Part shown: piece by piece, positions 1-7,904 of the stretch
How the letters are laid out: each line of letters opens with the position of its first letter
Numbering within the stretch: the first letter of the stretch is position 1
Assembly (NCBI GenBank): GCA_035628135.1
Contig: DASPKM010000006.1
Span: 899,245-963,244, forward strand
Reading direction: 5' to 3'
Length of the DNA: 64,000 bases
DNA from: DASPKM01 sp035628135
Lineage (GTDB): Bacteria > Bacteroidota > Bacteroidia > Chitinophagales > Chitinophagaceae
The notes under the pieces: model-generated
Databases searched by the model: none
Seen by the model: the letters and a program-made list of their open reading frames with translations, nothing else
Told to the model about the DNA's origin: nothing
Program-made: the position numbers and the translations under genes

Positions 1-720
1 GCAAATGTGCAGCTTTCGGTGTATATCGATCTCGACCTTGGCATGCACCGCACAGGCATTGCACCCGGCGAAGCCACCCTGGAATTGTACGCATACTGCG
101 CGGAACAATCCAACATACAACCTGTGGGATTGCATGCTTACGACGGCCATATAAGAAACCCAGATATAAACGACCGCACCATTGCATGCAATGATGCTTT
201 TGCCGGGGTCATAAAACTAAAGGAGCTTATAGTATCGAGGGAACTTCCTGAACCCATCATTATTGCAGGCGGTTCGCCTACTTTTCCCATTCACGCATTG
301 CGTGAAGGAGTTGAGTGCAGCCCCGGCACATTCATTTACTGGGACCACGGTTATGCCACCATGTGCCCCGAACAACCTTTCCTGCCCGCGGCCGTGCTGG
401 TTACAAGAGTTATTTCAACGCCGGGCCACACCAGGATATGCCTCGACCTGGGACATAAAGGAGTAGCTGCGGAAAACCCGCTGTCCAGCCGCGCACATTT
501 TCTGAATGCGCAAGGCCTTGTGCCTGTTTCGCAAAGCGAAGAGCACCTTGTAATGGAAGCCGGCCCCAACCACGGATATAATGTGGGTGACGTATTGTAC
601 GCGCTGCCCTTTCATGTTTGTCCTACCGTTGCCTTGTACGAACGCGCATACGTTGCAGAAAACAACAGGATCACCGGTGAATGGAAAACCATTGCACGAG
701 ATCGGAAATTAGTGTACTGA
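1..720 (+). CDS. D-threonine aldolase-like (DSD1 family) PLP enzyme, C-terminal part
   Basis: The reading frame is open from the first base, so the 5' part of the gene lies outside the window. About 239 residues are visible. They resemble the fold-type III D-threonine aldolase / D-serine dehydratase-like family: an early DLDLGMHRTG stretch, GLHAYDGHI, a phosphate-binding-type IIAGGSPTFP, and near the C-terminus PFHVCPT, which supplies the His and Cys of the family's metal site. Family members cleave D-threonine to glycine and acetaldehyde or dehydrate D-serine. The PLP lysine would lie upstream and cannot be checked. The stop is one base before the next gene (a dipeptidase), so they are probably co-transcribed. 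Substrate is inferred from the family only. Confidence 0.85.
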   Translation, partial: ANVQLSVYIDLDLGMHRTGIAPGEATLELYAYCAEQSNIQPVGLHAYDGHIRNPDINDRTIACNDAFAGVIKLKELIVSRELPEPIIIAGGSPTFPIHALREGVECSPGTFIYWDHGYATMCPEQPFLPAAVLVTRVISTPGHTRICLDLGHKGVAAENPLSSRAHFLNAQGLVPVSQSEEHLVMEAGPNHGYNVGDVLYALPFHVCPTVALYERAYVAENNRITGEWKTIARDRKLVY

Positions 721-721
721 T

Positions 722-1795
722 ATGTTCATCATCGACGCACACCTGGACCTGGCAATGAATGCCATGGAATGGAACCGCGACCTGAGGTTGCCGGTGGAGG
801 AGATCTGTGCGCGTGAAAAGGGCATGAACGACAAGCCCGACCGCGGCAACGCAGTGGTATCACTGCCCGCATTGCGGCAAGGCAATATCGGGTTGGTGGT
901 GGCAACGCAAATTGCACGCTATGTCGCGCCCGGCGGCAACCTTCCCGGCTGGGCCTCTCCTGAACAAGCCTGGGCACAAACGCAGGGTCAGCTTGCGTGG
1001 TACCGCGCAATGGAAGCCGAAGGCGAAATGGTGCAGGTAACAGACCTCACTTCACTGGAACAACAAGTGGCGTTATGGAATAATGACAACACGCATCCTC
1101 AAAAACCGGTAGGGTACATTTTAAGCCTCGAAGGCGCGGACTCATTGGTAAACCTGCAGTACCTGGAAAAAGCGTACGCGTATGGATTACGCGCCATTGG
1201 TCCCGCGCATTACGGGCCGGGACGTTATGCAAATGGCACCAATTCATCCGGCGGTCTCAATGCACCCGGAAAACAATTGTTGAAGGAAATGGAACGGCTG
1301 GATATTATTTTGGATGCAACGCATTTATGCGACGATGCATTTTGGGATGCAATGGACCATTTCAATGGGCATATATGGGCGAGCCATAACAATTGCAGGG
1401 CATTGGTGAACCACAACCGGCAGTTTACCGACGATCAGGTACGCGAGCTCATTCGCCACGGCGCGGTAATAGGTGGCGCACTGGATGCATGGATGATGGT
1501 GCCGGATTGGGTGCGCGGACAATCGACCCCGAGGCAAACACAATGCAGACTGGAAACGCTCATCGATCATTTAGACCATATCTGCCAGATAGCGGGCAAT
1601 GCATTGCACATCGGGCTGGGGTCTGATCTTGACGGGGCATTTGGAAAGGAACAATGCCCATACGACCTTGATACTATTGCGGGGCTTAGCCAGTATGAAC
1701 ACCTGCTCGCGAAGCGCGGGTATTCAGCTTCGGATATCAGGAATGTGCTGCATGGCAATTGGTTGCGTTTTCTTCGCGATGCCTGGAAGGTATAA
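722..1795 (+). CDS. Membrane dipeptidase (peptidase family M19)
   Basis: A 357-residue zinc dipeptidase of the renal-dipeptidase type. The metal ligands expected for M19 are visible in order: H7 and D9 in IDAHLD, E137 in LSLEGAD, H201 in DATHLCDD and H222 in WASHNNCR, and a late Asp in LGSDLDG. M19 enzymes hydrolyse dipeptides and tolerate a D-residue in the C-terminal position. There is no signal peptide, so it is probably cytoplasmic. It starts one base after the stop of the D-threonine-aldolase-like gene, which suggests the two work together on D-amino-acid-containing dipeptides. That link is inference. Confidence 0.93.
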   Translation: MFIIDAHLDLAMNAMEWNRDLRLPVEEICAREKGMNDKPDRGNAVVSLPALRQGNIGLVVATQIARYVAPGGNLPGWASPEQAWAQTQGQLAWYRAMEAEGEMVQVTDLTSLEQQVALWNNDNTHPQKPVGYILSLEGADSLVNLQYLEKAYAYGLRAIGPAHYGPGRYANGTNSSGGLNAPGKQLLKEMERLDIILDATHLCDDAFWDAMDHFNGHIWASHNNCRALVNHNRQFTDDQVRELIRHGAVIGGALDAWMMVPDWVRGQSTPRQTQCRLETLIDHLDHICQIAGNALHIGLGSDLDGAFGKEQCPYDLDTIAGLSQYEHLLAKRGYSASDIRNVLHGNWLRFLRDAWKV

Positions 1796-1987
1796 AACAT
1801 ACCCATTTACCCTGACCCCGCCCTGCATCTTCGACCGGCGTTTTCACTGCAATTACTCACCGTACACCGCCTCCAGGTCCATAATCACCTAATTATCAAT
1901 GTTCCCACTTTGAATATTAACATCACGTTGAAAAAACGGTACGGTAGTTGACAATTCTTAAGCGGACTATTTCGTTAGTTTGCAATT

Positions 1988-2830
1988 ATGTTGAATGAAT
2001 CCCTGAAAATACGGATAGCTGTACTGGACCTTTATGAAGGGCAGGCCAATGAGGGCATGCGCTGTATCCGTGAAATCCTGAACCAGTTCGGCGAATCCAA
2101 CCATATTGACCTGGAATGGGATGAGTTTGAAGTACGCTTGCAACACCAATTACCTGATTTTTCGTACGATATATACATTTCCAGCGGGGGCCCCGGCTCT
2201 CCGCTTGACAGCGAAGGCTCCGAATGGGAAAACAAATACTTTAACTGGCTAAGTAGCGTGAACGAATACAATGCTTCACCTGTTAACCAGTATAAAAAGC
2301 AGGTTTTCTTTATTTGCCACTCTTTCCAGTTGGCCTGCAGGTTTTTCCAGATCGCAAAGGTCACCAAACGCAAATCCAACGCTTTTGGGGTGTTTCCTGT
2401 CCACATGGAACCAGCCGGATTGGAAGAACCGGTGTTCGATGGCCTGAAAGATCCGTTCTATGCCGTAGATAGCCGCGACTACCAGGTAACAGAACCCTTT
2501 ATCCGCCGGTTACATAAAATGGGCGGGAAAGTGTTGTGTATCGAAAAAGAGCGTCCGCATGTGCCGCTCGACCGCGCCATCATGGGCATTCGCTTCAACG
2601 AATACATGATCGGCACGCAATTCCATCCCGAAGCAGATCCCACAGGCATGACCATGTACCTGCTGCGCGACGATAAAAAGAAAACCGTGATTGAAAATCA
2701 CGGAGAGGAAAAATGGCGCAGCATGATCGAGCATCTCAACGATCCCGATAAAATCCTGTGGACGTACTCGCACGTACTGCCTAATTTCCTGAACATCGCC
2801 GTTGAACATTTGCAGCGCGTGGAAGTATAA
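1988..2830 (+). CDS. Class I glutamine amidotransferase domain protein
   Basis: A stand-alone 280-residue class I (triad) glutamine amidotransferase. The nucleophile is C110 in FFICHSFQ, in place of the usual GICLGHQ-like elbow, and the His/Glu pair is H213 and E215 in GTQFHPEAD. The SSGGPGSP loop near residue 66 is the oxyanion-side glycine loop. Such domains release ammonia from glutamine for a partner synthetase. No synthetase domain is fused to it, but 29 bp downstream lies an ATP-grasp-like gene on the same strand. The annotation GMP synthase sometimes given to such proteins would be misleading, since the ATP-pyrophosphatase part is absent. A 192-bp gap precedes it, with a TTAGTTTGC element just before the start that may be part of its promoter. 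Confidence 0.88.
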   Translation: MLNESLKIRIAVLDLYEGQANEGMRCIREILNQFGESNHIDLEWDEFEVRLQHQLPDFSYDIYISSGGPGSPLDSEGSEWENKYFNWLSSVNEYNASPVNQYKKQVFFICHSFQLACRFFQIAKVTKRKSNAFGVFPVHMEPAGLEEPVFDGLKDPFYAVDSRDYQVTEPFIRRLHKMGGKVLCIEKERPHVPLDRAIMGIRFNEYMIGTQFHPEADPTGMTMYLLRDDKKKTVIENHGEEKWRSMIEHLNDPDKILWTYSHVLPNFLNIAVEHLQRVEV

Positions 2831-2859
2831 CGTATCTTCCTACGTATAATTTATCTGAG

Positions 2860-4053
2860 ATGATACCAGCGGTACGCCAGGCGTTCAATCAAGCATTTAC
2901 CAAGGAGCGGTACGAAGCATTCTTGCAGGACCTTAACAGCAAACATCCGGGCGCCATCGAGTTCCGCGTTGCGGAAACACCGGTTTTCATACCAAAACAT
3001 TTTGCCACGCAACTCATCGATGCCTGCGAAAGCATCGTGGACGTTATTGTCGATCCGGGGTTCAAGCAATTGACCGAACGCTCCATTCCCTCCACTGATC
3101 TCGTGCCCGGTGAAAATGACCATACGCACATGATCGCATTCGACTTCGGCATTTGCATCAGTGATGCGGGCGAGTTGGAGCCACAATTAATAGAGATGCA
3201 GGGCTTCCCTACCCTGTTTGCATTCCAGGCATATTATCCTGAAGTGGTCAAAAAACATTTTCCCGTTCCTGAAAATTTTTCGCACTACCTGGGGAATTAC
3301 AACCGCGATACTTATCTCAGAGACCTTTCGGAAGTGATCAAAGGCAATGTGCCGACAGAAAACACGGTACTGCTCGAAATAAAACCACACCAACAAAAAA
3401 CACGCATCGATTTTTATTGCACGCAAGACTACCTCGGCATACAACCCGTGTGCATCACAGAACTGATACAGGAAGGCCGGCAATTATTTTATATGAAGGA
3501 TGGAAAGAAAACAGGCATCCACCGTATTTACAACCGCGTGATCTTCGACGACCTGAACGCCCAAAAAGATTCATTGGGATCATTTGTTGACATTACACAG
3601 GACCTGGATGTAGAATGGATACCACATCCAAACTGGTTTTACCGAATCAGTAAATATACATTGCCCTTCATCCGCCATCCTTACGTACCAAAAACCTATT
3701 TCCTGAACGAGGTGAAGCAACTTCCGCTCGATTTGGAGAATTATGTACTAAAGCCTTTGTTCTCCTTTGCGGGCCAGGGCGTGGTAATAGACCTTACGCG
3801 TGAAGACATTGAAGCGGTAAAAAGCCCCGAGAACTGGATACTGCAACACAAAGTAACTTATGCGGAAGTTATAGAAACGCCCGACATTCCAGCCAAGGCC
3901 GAGATCCGCATCATGTACATCTGGAAGGACGGATGGGCAAGGCCAAAACCAGCCATCAACCTGGCGCGATTGAGCAAGGGCAAAATGATCGGCGTGCGGT
4001 ATAATAAAGATAAAGACTGGGTCGGCGGCAGCGTGTGCTTTTTTGAGGCGTGA
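2860..4053 (+). CDS. ATP-grasp-like protein (apparently circularly permuted), function unknown
   Basis: A 397-residue soluble protein with no signal peptide. The C-terminal part reads like an ATP-grasp nucleotide site: YVLKPLFSFAGQGV (about 290-303), WILQHKV and EIRIMYIW, ending with a basic NLARLSKGKMIGVRYN. The middle (about 190-230) has QDYLGIQPV, GRQLFYMKDG and HRIYNRVIFDD, a pattern seen in circularly permuted ATP-grasp enzymes, and IEMQGFP near residue 108 may correspond to the metal-binding strand. ATP-grasp enzymes join a carboxylate to an amine or thiol through an acyl phosphate. It follows the amidotransferase by 29 bp, so ammonia or an amide may be one substrate. The fold call is my reading of motifs; product and substrate are unknown. 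Confidence 0.7.
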   Translation: MIPAVRQAFNQAFTKERYEAFLQDLNSKHPGAIEFRVAETPVFIPKHFATQLIDACESIVDVIVDPGFKQLTERSIPSTDLVPGENDHTHMIAFDFGICISDAGELEPQLIEMQGFPTLFAFQAYYPEVVKKHFPVPENFSHYLGNYNRDTYLRDLSEVIKGNVPTENTVLLEIKPHQQKTRIDFYCTQDYLGIQPVCITELIQEGRQLFYMKDGKKTGIHRIYNRVIFDDLNAQKDSLGSFVDITQDLDVEWIPHPNWFYRISKYTLPFIRHPYVPKTYFLNEVKQLPLDLENYVLKPLFSFAGQGVVIDLTREDIEAVKSPENWILQHKVTYAEVIETPDIPAKAEIRIMYIWKDGWARPKPAINLARLSKGKMIGVRYNKDKDWVGGSVCFFEA

Positions 4054-4071
4054 ATTCACAACTCACCACCA

Positions 4072-4635
4072 TTAGGCCAGCCGCTTCAGGATCTGCTCAT
4101 CTATTTTCTTAAATAAATGAAAAGGTTTGTAAGTGCGCCAGTTCGGCAGCTCCATTAGTTCGATATAATAACCCAGCTTGGCTTTTTTAAAGTCGTATTG
4201 CGTTTGCTCGGGCATGTTCAGGCAAACGATCCATCCGTCTTCATCGGTCACTTCCTCGAACCATTCCTGGTAATAATCCTTATCGCCGCTGTGGAAGTTG
4301 AGTACGTTCTCGGCTATCAGGATAAACTTGGTAATGCCTTCTGTGAGCATAATATCCGCTACTTCACGCTTCAGCTGCATGATGTCGTTTTCAATGGCAT
4401 CGTTCCATTCGCCTATCAATTCTATTACCACATAATGTTCTTCATAATCGGCCATAATAACCTTCAGGTACAATGTGCGCGACCCGAATTCATCCCACTG
4501 TGGATGGATATAATAATTGTAAATAGTTTGTGAAAACTCGAACTCGGAATAAGACCTTCCGAAAAAGGGTGATTTCTCATCCTCTTCGCTGGTATAAATG
4601 TGCCTCCAATTATAAAATGGTTCTATGTCATGCAT
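4072..4635 (-). CDS. Conserved hypothetical protein, 187 aa
   Basis: An acidic, soluble protein without signal peptide, membrane segment or recognised motif. It is rich in aromatic residues (for example FYNWRHIY near the N-terminus and YYQEWFEE near residue 130). The strand/helix alternation in the middle (TLYLKVIMADYEEHYVVIEL) suggests a small alpha/beta domain. It converges on the ATP-grasp-like gene with an 18-bp gap and has its own short upstream region of about 45 bp ending at a terminator hairpin for the previous gene. I do not recognise the family. Confidence 0.75.
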   Translation of the reverse strand: MHDIEPFYNWRHIYTSEEDEKSPFFGRSYSEFEFSQTIYNYYIHPQWDEFGSRTLYLKVIMADYEEHYVVIELIGEWNDAIENDIMQLKREVADIMLTEGITKFILIAENVLNFHSGDKDYYQEWFEEVTDEDGWIVCLNMPEQTQYDFKKAKLGYYIELMELPNWRTYKPFHLFKKIDEQILKRLA

Positions 4636-4677
4636 ATCAAAAAATAAAGCACCAATATCATACCAAGGGTATCGCTA

Positions 4678-4708
4678 ATAAAAAAGGCTGTAGCAATTTA
4701 CAGCCTTT
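4678..4708 (-). terminator. Rho-independent terminator of the T9SS gene at 4792-6042
   Basis: A 10-bp perfect stem, AAAGGCTGTA (4683-4692) with TACAGCCTTT (4699-4708), and a 6-nt loop. Read on the minus strand the stem is followed by a run of five T. It lies about 85 bp beyond the stop of the minus-strand secreted-protein gene. Confidence 0.8.
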
Positions 4709-4732
4709 GAAATCGCGTTACCAAATATTGAT

Positions 4733-4783
4733 CACAGATTTTTTCAGATTTTATAATCTGTGCTTTCTTTCACTAAATCTGTG
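4733..4783. repeat. Cluster of AATCTGTG repeats, two direct and one inverted
   Basis: CACAGATT at 4733-4740 is the reverse complement of AATCTGTG at 4755-4762, and a further direct AATCTGTG lies at 4776-4783, followed by a run of seven T. The 8-bp arms could form alternative hairpins. It sits directly behind the stop of the T9SS protein gene, in its 3' untranslated region. Confidence 0.6.
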
Positions 4784-4791
4784 TTTTTTTC

Positions 4792-6042
4792 TTATTGAAT
4801 CAATATCTTATCCGAGAACATTGCCTTGCGGCGGCCGTCGACAACCTTTACCAGGTACATGCCCCTTGCCAGATTGCTGCTTACCACCATGTCCTCTACC
4901 TGGGCCTTTGCGCCAATAGTAATCGACTGGCTGCTTACTACCCTGCCGGTAAGATCGAGCAATTGTATTTCATACTTGCCCTGCCGCTGGTTATCGAAAT
5001 ATAACCTGAAAGTTCCATCGGTAACCGGGTTAGGATATACTGAAATATTATCGTTGCGAACGATTTGCCTGTTCAACAAAGCTGCCGCGCTCACTGCGGA
5101 AGCCTTCTGGTCTGCCTCTTTTTTAAGGGCCAGGTTGGCATTAGCAAGGTCCGATGTATTGAACACTTTTTCTTTACTCTCCAGTTTGGTGGCTTTCAGC
5201 GACTGCAGGTCTACCGAATAATATCCCTGTGTAGAGACCGCGCTGCCAACAATTACTTTTCCTTCATCATCCACCACTGCCCCATTGGTAGTGTAATTGG
5301 CGGGCAAGCCCGAAATATATCCTTTGAAAGTTGCTACGCGGCTGTCGATATTGATCTCGAACACAGCCTGCCTCGCGGATATGAGGTGCAATTTTCCAAA
5401 AGCATCTGCAATCATATCGCCGCCCCAGCTGCTGCAACGGTTGTGAATGGATACGCCGCCATTGGCCTGGTCGTCTACCAGGTTGCCAAGATCGCTGATG
5501 ATGGGCTTTCTGCCGGTAGTAAAGCGCAGCAGGTGGTTGCCATCGTTGCTCAGCGCATACCCATTGCCGTCAGCACCTATTACCATGCGGGTAATATGAT
5601 TGGCTTCATCCTGCAGGTTGGCTGTTTGACCGAATGCTTCTCCTTCGAAATAATAAATGCGGGGCGATTTTCCGCCCATATCTATATACCGCAATTGATT
5701 AATGCCCATGGGCGTATAATACAGGCGGTCATGTTTGCTGTCGTACGCACAGGCCGCAGAAAAAGTAGAGAAGGGCATGTTTGAATTGTTACGTACGTTG
5801 TTATCATTGGTAATTGCAATGGGTTTGCCGGTTCGCGCATGAAATACCTGGGGCACTTGGGAGCTGCTGTAGATTGTTTGTAATTCTGCGCCGGTGGAGA
5901 GGTCAATCAACCTTACTTCCGTCCAGTTTGATTGTCCTTTTTGTCCGCCAGTAATCGCAAAAGCCTTTCTCGAAGTGTTTTGAGCCGTGGCGGCAACTAC
6001 CAGGGCAAGCATTGTAATAGAGAGTAAAGATCTGCGTACCAT
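4792..6042 (-). CDS. Secreted protein with T9SS type A sorting domain
   Basis: A 416-residue protein. The N-terminus MVRRSLLSITMLALVVAATA is a Sec signal peptide. The central part (about 25-290) has repeated short beta-strand segments containing items such as YDSKHDRLYYTPMG and RIYYFEGE, suggestive of a beta-propeller-like surface domain, though no family is certain. The last 80 residues carry the T9SS type A signature: ISVYPNPVTDG, then YEIQLLDLTGRVV, then LARGMYLVKVVDG, ending in KILIQ. Such proteins cross the outer membrane through the type IX (Por) system and are anchored or released. A hairpin terminator lies 85 bp downstream. Confidence 0.88.
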   Translation of the reverse strand: MVRRSLLSITMLALVVAATAQNTSRKAFAITGGQKGQSNWTEVRLIDLSTGAELQTIYSSSQVPQVFHARTGKPIAITNDNNVRNNSNMPFSTFSAACAYDSKHDRLYYTPMGINQLRYIDMGGKSPRIYYFEGEAFGQTANLQDEANHITRMVIGADGNGYALSNDGNHLLRFTTGRKPIISDLGNLVDDQANGGVSIHNRCSSWGGDMIADAFGKLHLISARQAVFEINIDSRVATFKGYISGLPANYTTNGAVVDDEGKVIVGSAVSTQGYYSVDLQSLKATKLESKEKVFNTSDLANANLALKKEADQKASAVSAAALLNRQIVRNDNISVYPNPVTDGTFRLYFDNQRQGKYEIQLLDLTGRVVSSQSITIGAKAQVEDMVVSSNLARGMYLVKVVDGRRKAMFSDKILIQ

Positions 6043-6142
6043 ATGTTTTGATTTTGGTACACATAAGTTACGATGAATTTCGTTCTTGCAAAAAATTGTT
6101 TAGGAAGCGGTAACAGTTTTATGCAGGCGGACGTAATGCGGA

Positions 6143-6961
6143 TTAACGCTTGATGGCGTTGGCTGCTTTTTTTACACTGCCATGCTTCAACAGCAAATCC
6201 TTTGCCTCGTCGTAATTCTTGAGATTGGTTCGCTCCATCAGCATTTTTACCCCGCGGTCGATAAGCTTATTATTGGTGAGCTGCATGTTCACCATTTTAT
6301 TATCCTCTACCCGGCCGATTTGTATCATAACGGCGGTGGAGATCATGTTCAGCACCAGCTTTTGCGCGGTGCCGCTTTTCATGCGGGTGCTGCCCGTAAC
6401 AAACTCTGGACCTACTACTACTTCTATGGGATAATCGGCATGCTCACTGATGGGTGCGCCTTGATTGCAGGTAATGCACCCCGTTACAATGCCATGCTTT
6501 CTGCTTTCGCGCATGGCTCCTATAACATAAGGCGTTGTGCCGCTGGCCGCAATGCCTACCACCACGTCCTTTTCGTTGATGAAATGTTTTTCCAGGTCGG
6601 CCCAGCCTTCTTCTTCGCTGTCCTCCGCACGCTCGATGGCCCTGCGGATGGCTTCATCGCCGCCGGCAATCAATCCTATCACCAATCCATGCGGCATGCC
6701 ATAGGTAGGCGGTATCTCGCTCGCGTCCAGTATACCCAGCCGGCCGCTGGTACCGGCACCTACATAAAACAGCCTGCCACCGGCAAGCATGTTGTCAACG
6801 ATAACTGTGACGAGCTTTTCAATTTGCGGGATGGCCTTTTCAACGGCATCGGGAACGGTTTTATCCTCACGGTTGATGTTGGTGAGGAGGTCCATAACGC
6901 TCATTTTTTCAAGGTGTCGGTATTTGCTTGGCTCTTCCGTGAATTTGATAAAATCGGTCAT
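6143..6961 (-). CDS. murQ: N-acetylmuramic acid 6-phosphate etherase MurQ
   Basis: A 272-residue SIS-domain lyase that splits MurNAc-6-phosphate into GlcNAc-6-phosphate and D-lactate during peptidoglycan recycling. Diagnostic segments are VGAGTSGRLGILDASE (about 70-85), the catalytic-glutamate region DASEIPPTYG, GIAASGTTPYVIGA, and GPEFVTGSTRMKSGTAQK (about 187-204). The length fits the family core. The upstream gene, 13 bp away on the same strand, is a BadF-type sugar kinase that would make the MurNAc-6-phosphate substrate, so the two form a two-step recycling operon. Confidence 0.96.
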   Translation of the reverse strand: MTDFIKFTEEPSKYRHLEKMSVMDLLTNINREDKTVPDAVEKAIPQIEKLVTVIVDNMLAGGRLFYVGAGTSGRLGILDASEIPPTYGMPHGLVIGLIAGGDEAIRRAIERAEDSEEEGWADLEKHFINEKDVVVGIAASGTTPYVIGAMRESRKHGIVTGCITCNQGAPISEHADYPIEVVVGPEFVTGSTRMKSGTAQKLVLNMISTAVMIQIGRVEDNKMVNMQLTNNKLIDRGVKMLMERTNLKNYDEAKDLLLKHGSVKKAANAIKR

Positions 6962-6974
6962 CAGTGCTTTTATT

Positions 6975-7817
6975 TCATCTATTTGTATGGTAATCGATCA
7001 ATCCTTCCATCGGGTTTTTCAGGATCTTGCCCAGCTCAAACTCATACGATTGGCAAAGCTCTTGCAACACGTCGCGGAAGCCAAAGGCCACGCTTCCAAC
7101 AAAATGAATAGGGTATTTCCAGCTTTCGCTGTATTTGCAAAGATGCTGAAAGAAAAAGTCATTCAGCCCATCTTCAATAATATTTTCAATCATATAGTGC
7201 CCCCGGTTCTCGGCCAGGAAGTAGCAAAAACCCGCAAGATACCGGTTGGCGAGGGGCTTGCGATAGGTATTTTCCAGAATTTCCACCGGGCTGGTCTTAT
7301 ACTTGTCATCGAACTTGTACCTGAGCTCCTCATCGAATGTATTGTACATATAATACTGTATCACTTTCTTGCCCAGGTAGGCGCCGCTGCCCTCATCGCC
7401 CAAAATATAACCTATGCCCGGAGCTTGTTTGGTGATCTTGCTGCCATTATAATAACACGAAAACGAGCCCGTGCCCAGGTTGCAGGCTATACCTTTTTCG
7501 GTGCCGTTCAACCCCCTGGCAGCCGCGAGCATATCGTCGTTGATACTGATGACTGCCCCGTTGAACACCTGTTTAAGGGCCTTTCCAACAATGCTGACGT
7601 TGGCGGGATTGCGCATGCCAGTGCCGTAATAATGTATTTTTTCTATGGAAGTATTGCCCGAAATGCCGGGCATCTCCTGGTGAAGGATGCCAACAATTTG
7701 TTCTTCTGTAAGAAAATAAGGGCTAAGACCTTGCGTAAATGCGGTTTTTTTTCGTCCTTTCTGGATCAGGCACCATTCGCATTTGGTGGCCCCGCTATCA
7801 GCCAGCAAGATCGCCAT
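6975..7817 (-). CDS. BadF/BcrA-type amino sugar kinase, probably MurNAc kinase (MurK-like)
   Basis: A 280-residue ASKHA-fold kinase. The phosphate-1 motif LLADSGATKCEW is at the start (residues 4-15), YYGTGM and a phosphate-2-like NLGTGSFSCYY near 110-125, and GYILGDEGSGAYLG near 135-148. These are features of N-acetylglucosamine kinase-type BadF proteins. The gene lies 13 bp upstream of murQ on the same strand. In Tannerella a kinase of this size in a murTKQ cluster phosphorylates MurNAc, so MurNAc is the likelier substrate here than GlcNAc. The kinase family is seen in the sequence; the substrate is inferred from context. Confidence 0.85.
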   Translation of the reverse strand: MAILLADSGATKCEWCLIQKGRKKTAFTQGLSPYFLTEEQIVGILHQEMPGISGNTSIEKIHYYGTGMRNPANVSIVGKALKQVFNGAVISINDDMLAAARGLNGTEKGIACNLGTGSFSCYYNGSKITKQAPGIGYILGDEGSGAYLGKKVIQYYMYNTFDEELRYKFDDKYKTSPVEILENTYRKPLANRYLAGFCYFLAENRGHYMIENIIEDGLNDFFFQHLCKYSESWKYPIHFVGSVAFGFRDVLQELCQSYEFELGKILKNPMEGLIDYHTNR

Positions 7818-7904
7818 ACAAAGAAATTAAACTTACATTTTGAAATTAATCTTGAAATTCGCCGCTGAAAGATATGGATTCTTATACATTTTAACTTACC
7901 GTAC

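Noticed and set aside
6182..7111. 309-codon open frame opposite murQ and the start of the kinase gap
   Set aside because: Antisense to murQ with no protein-like motif.
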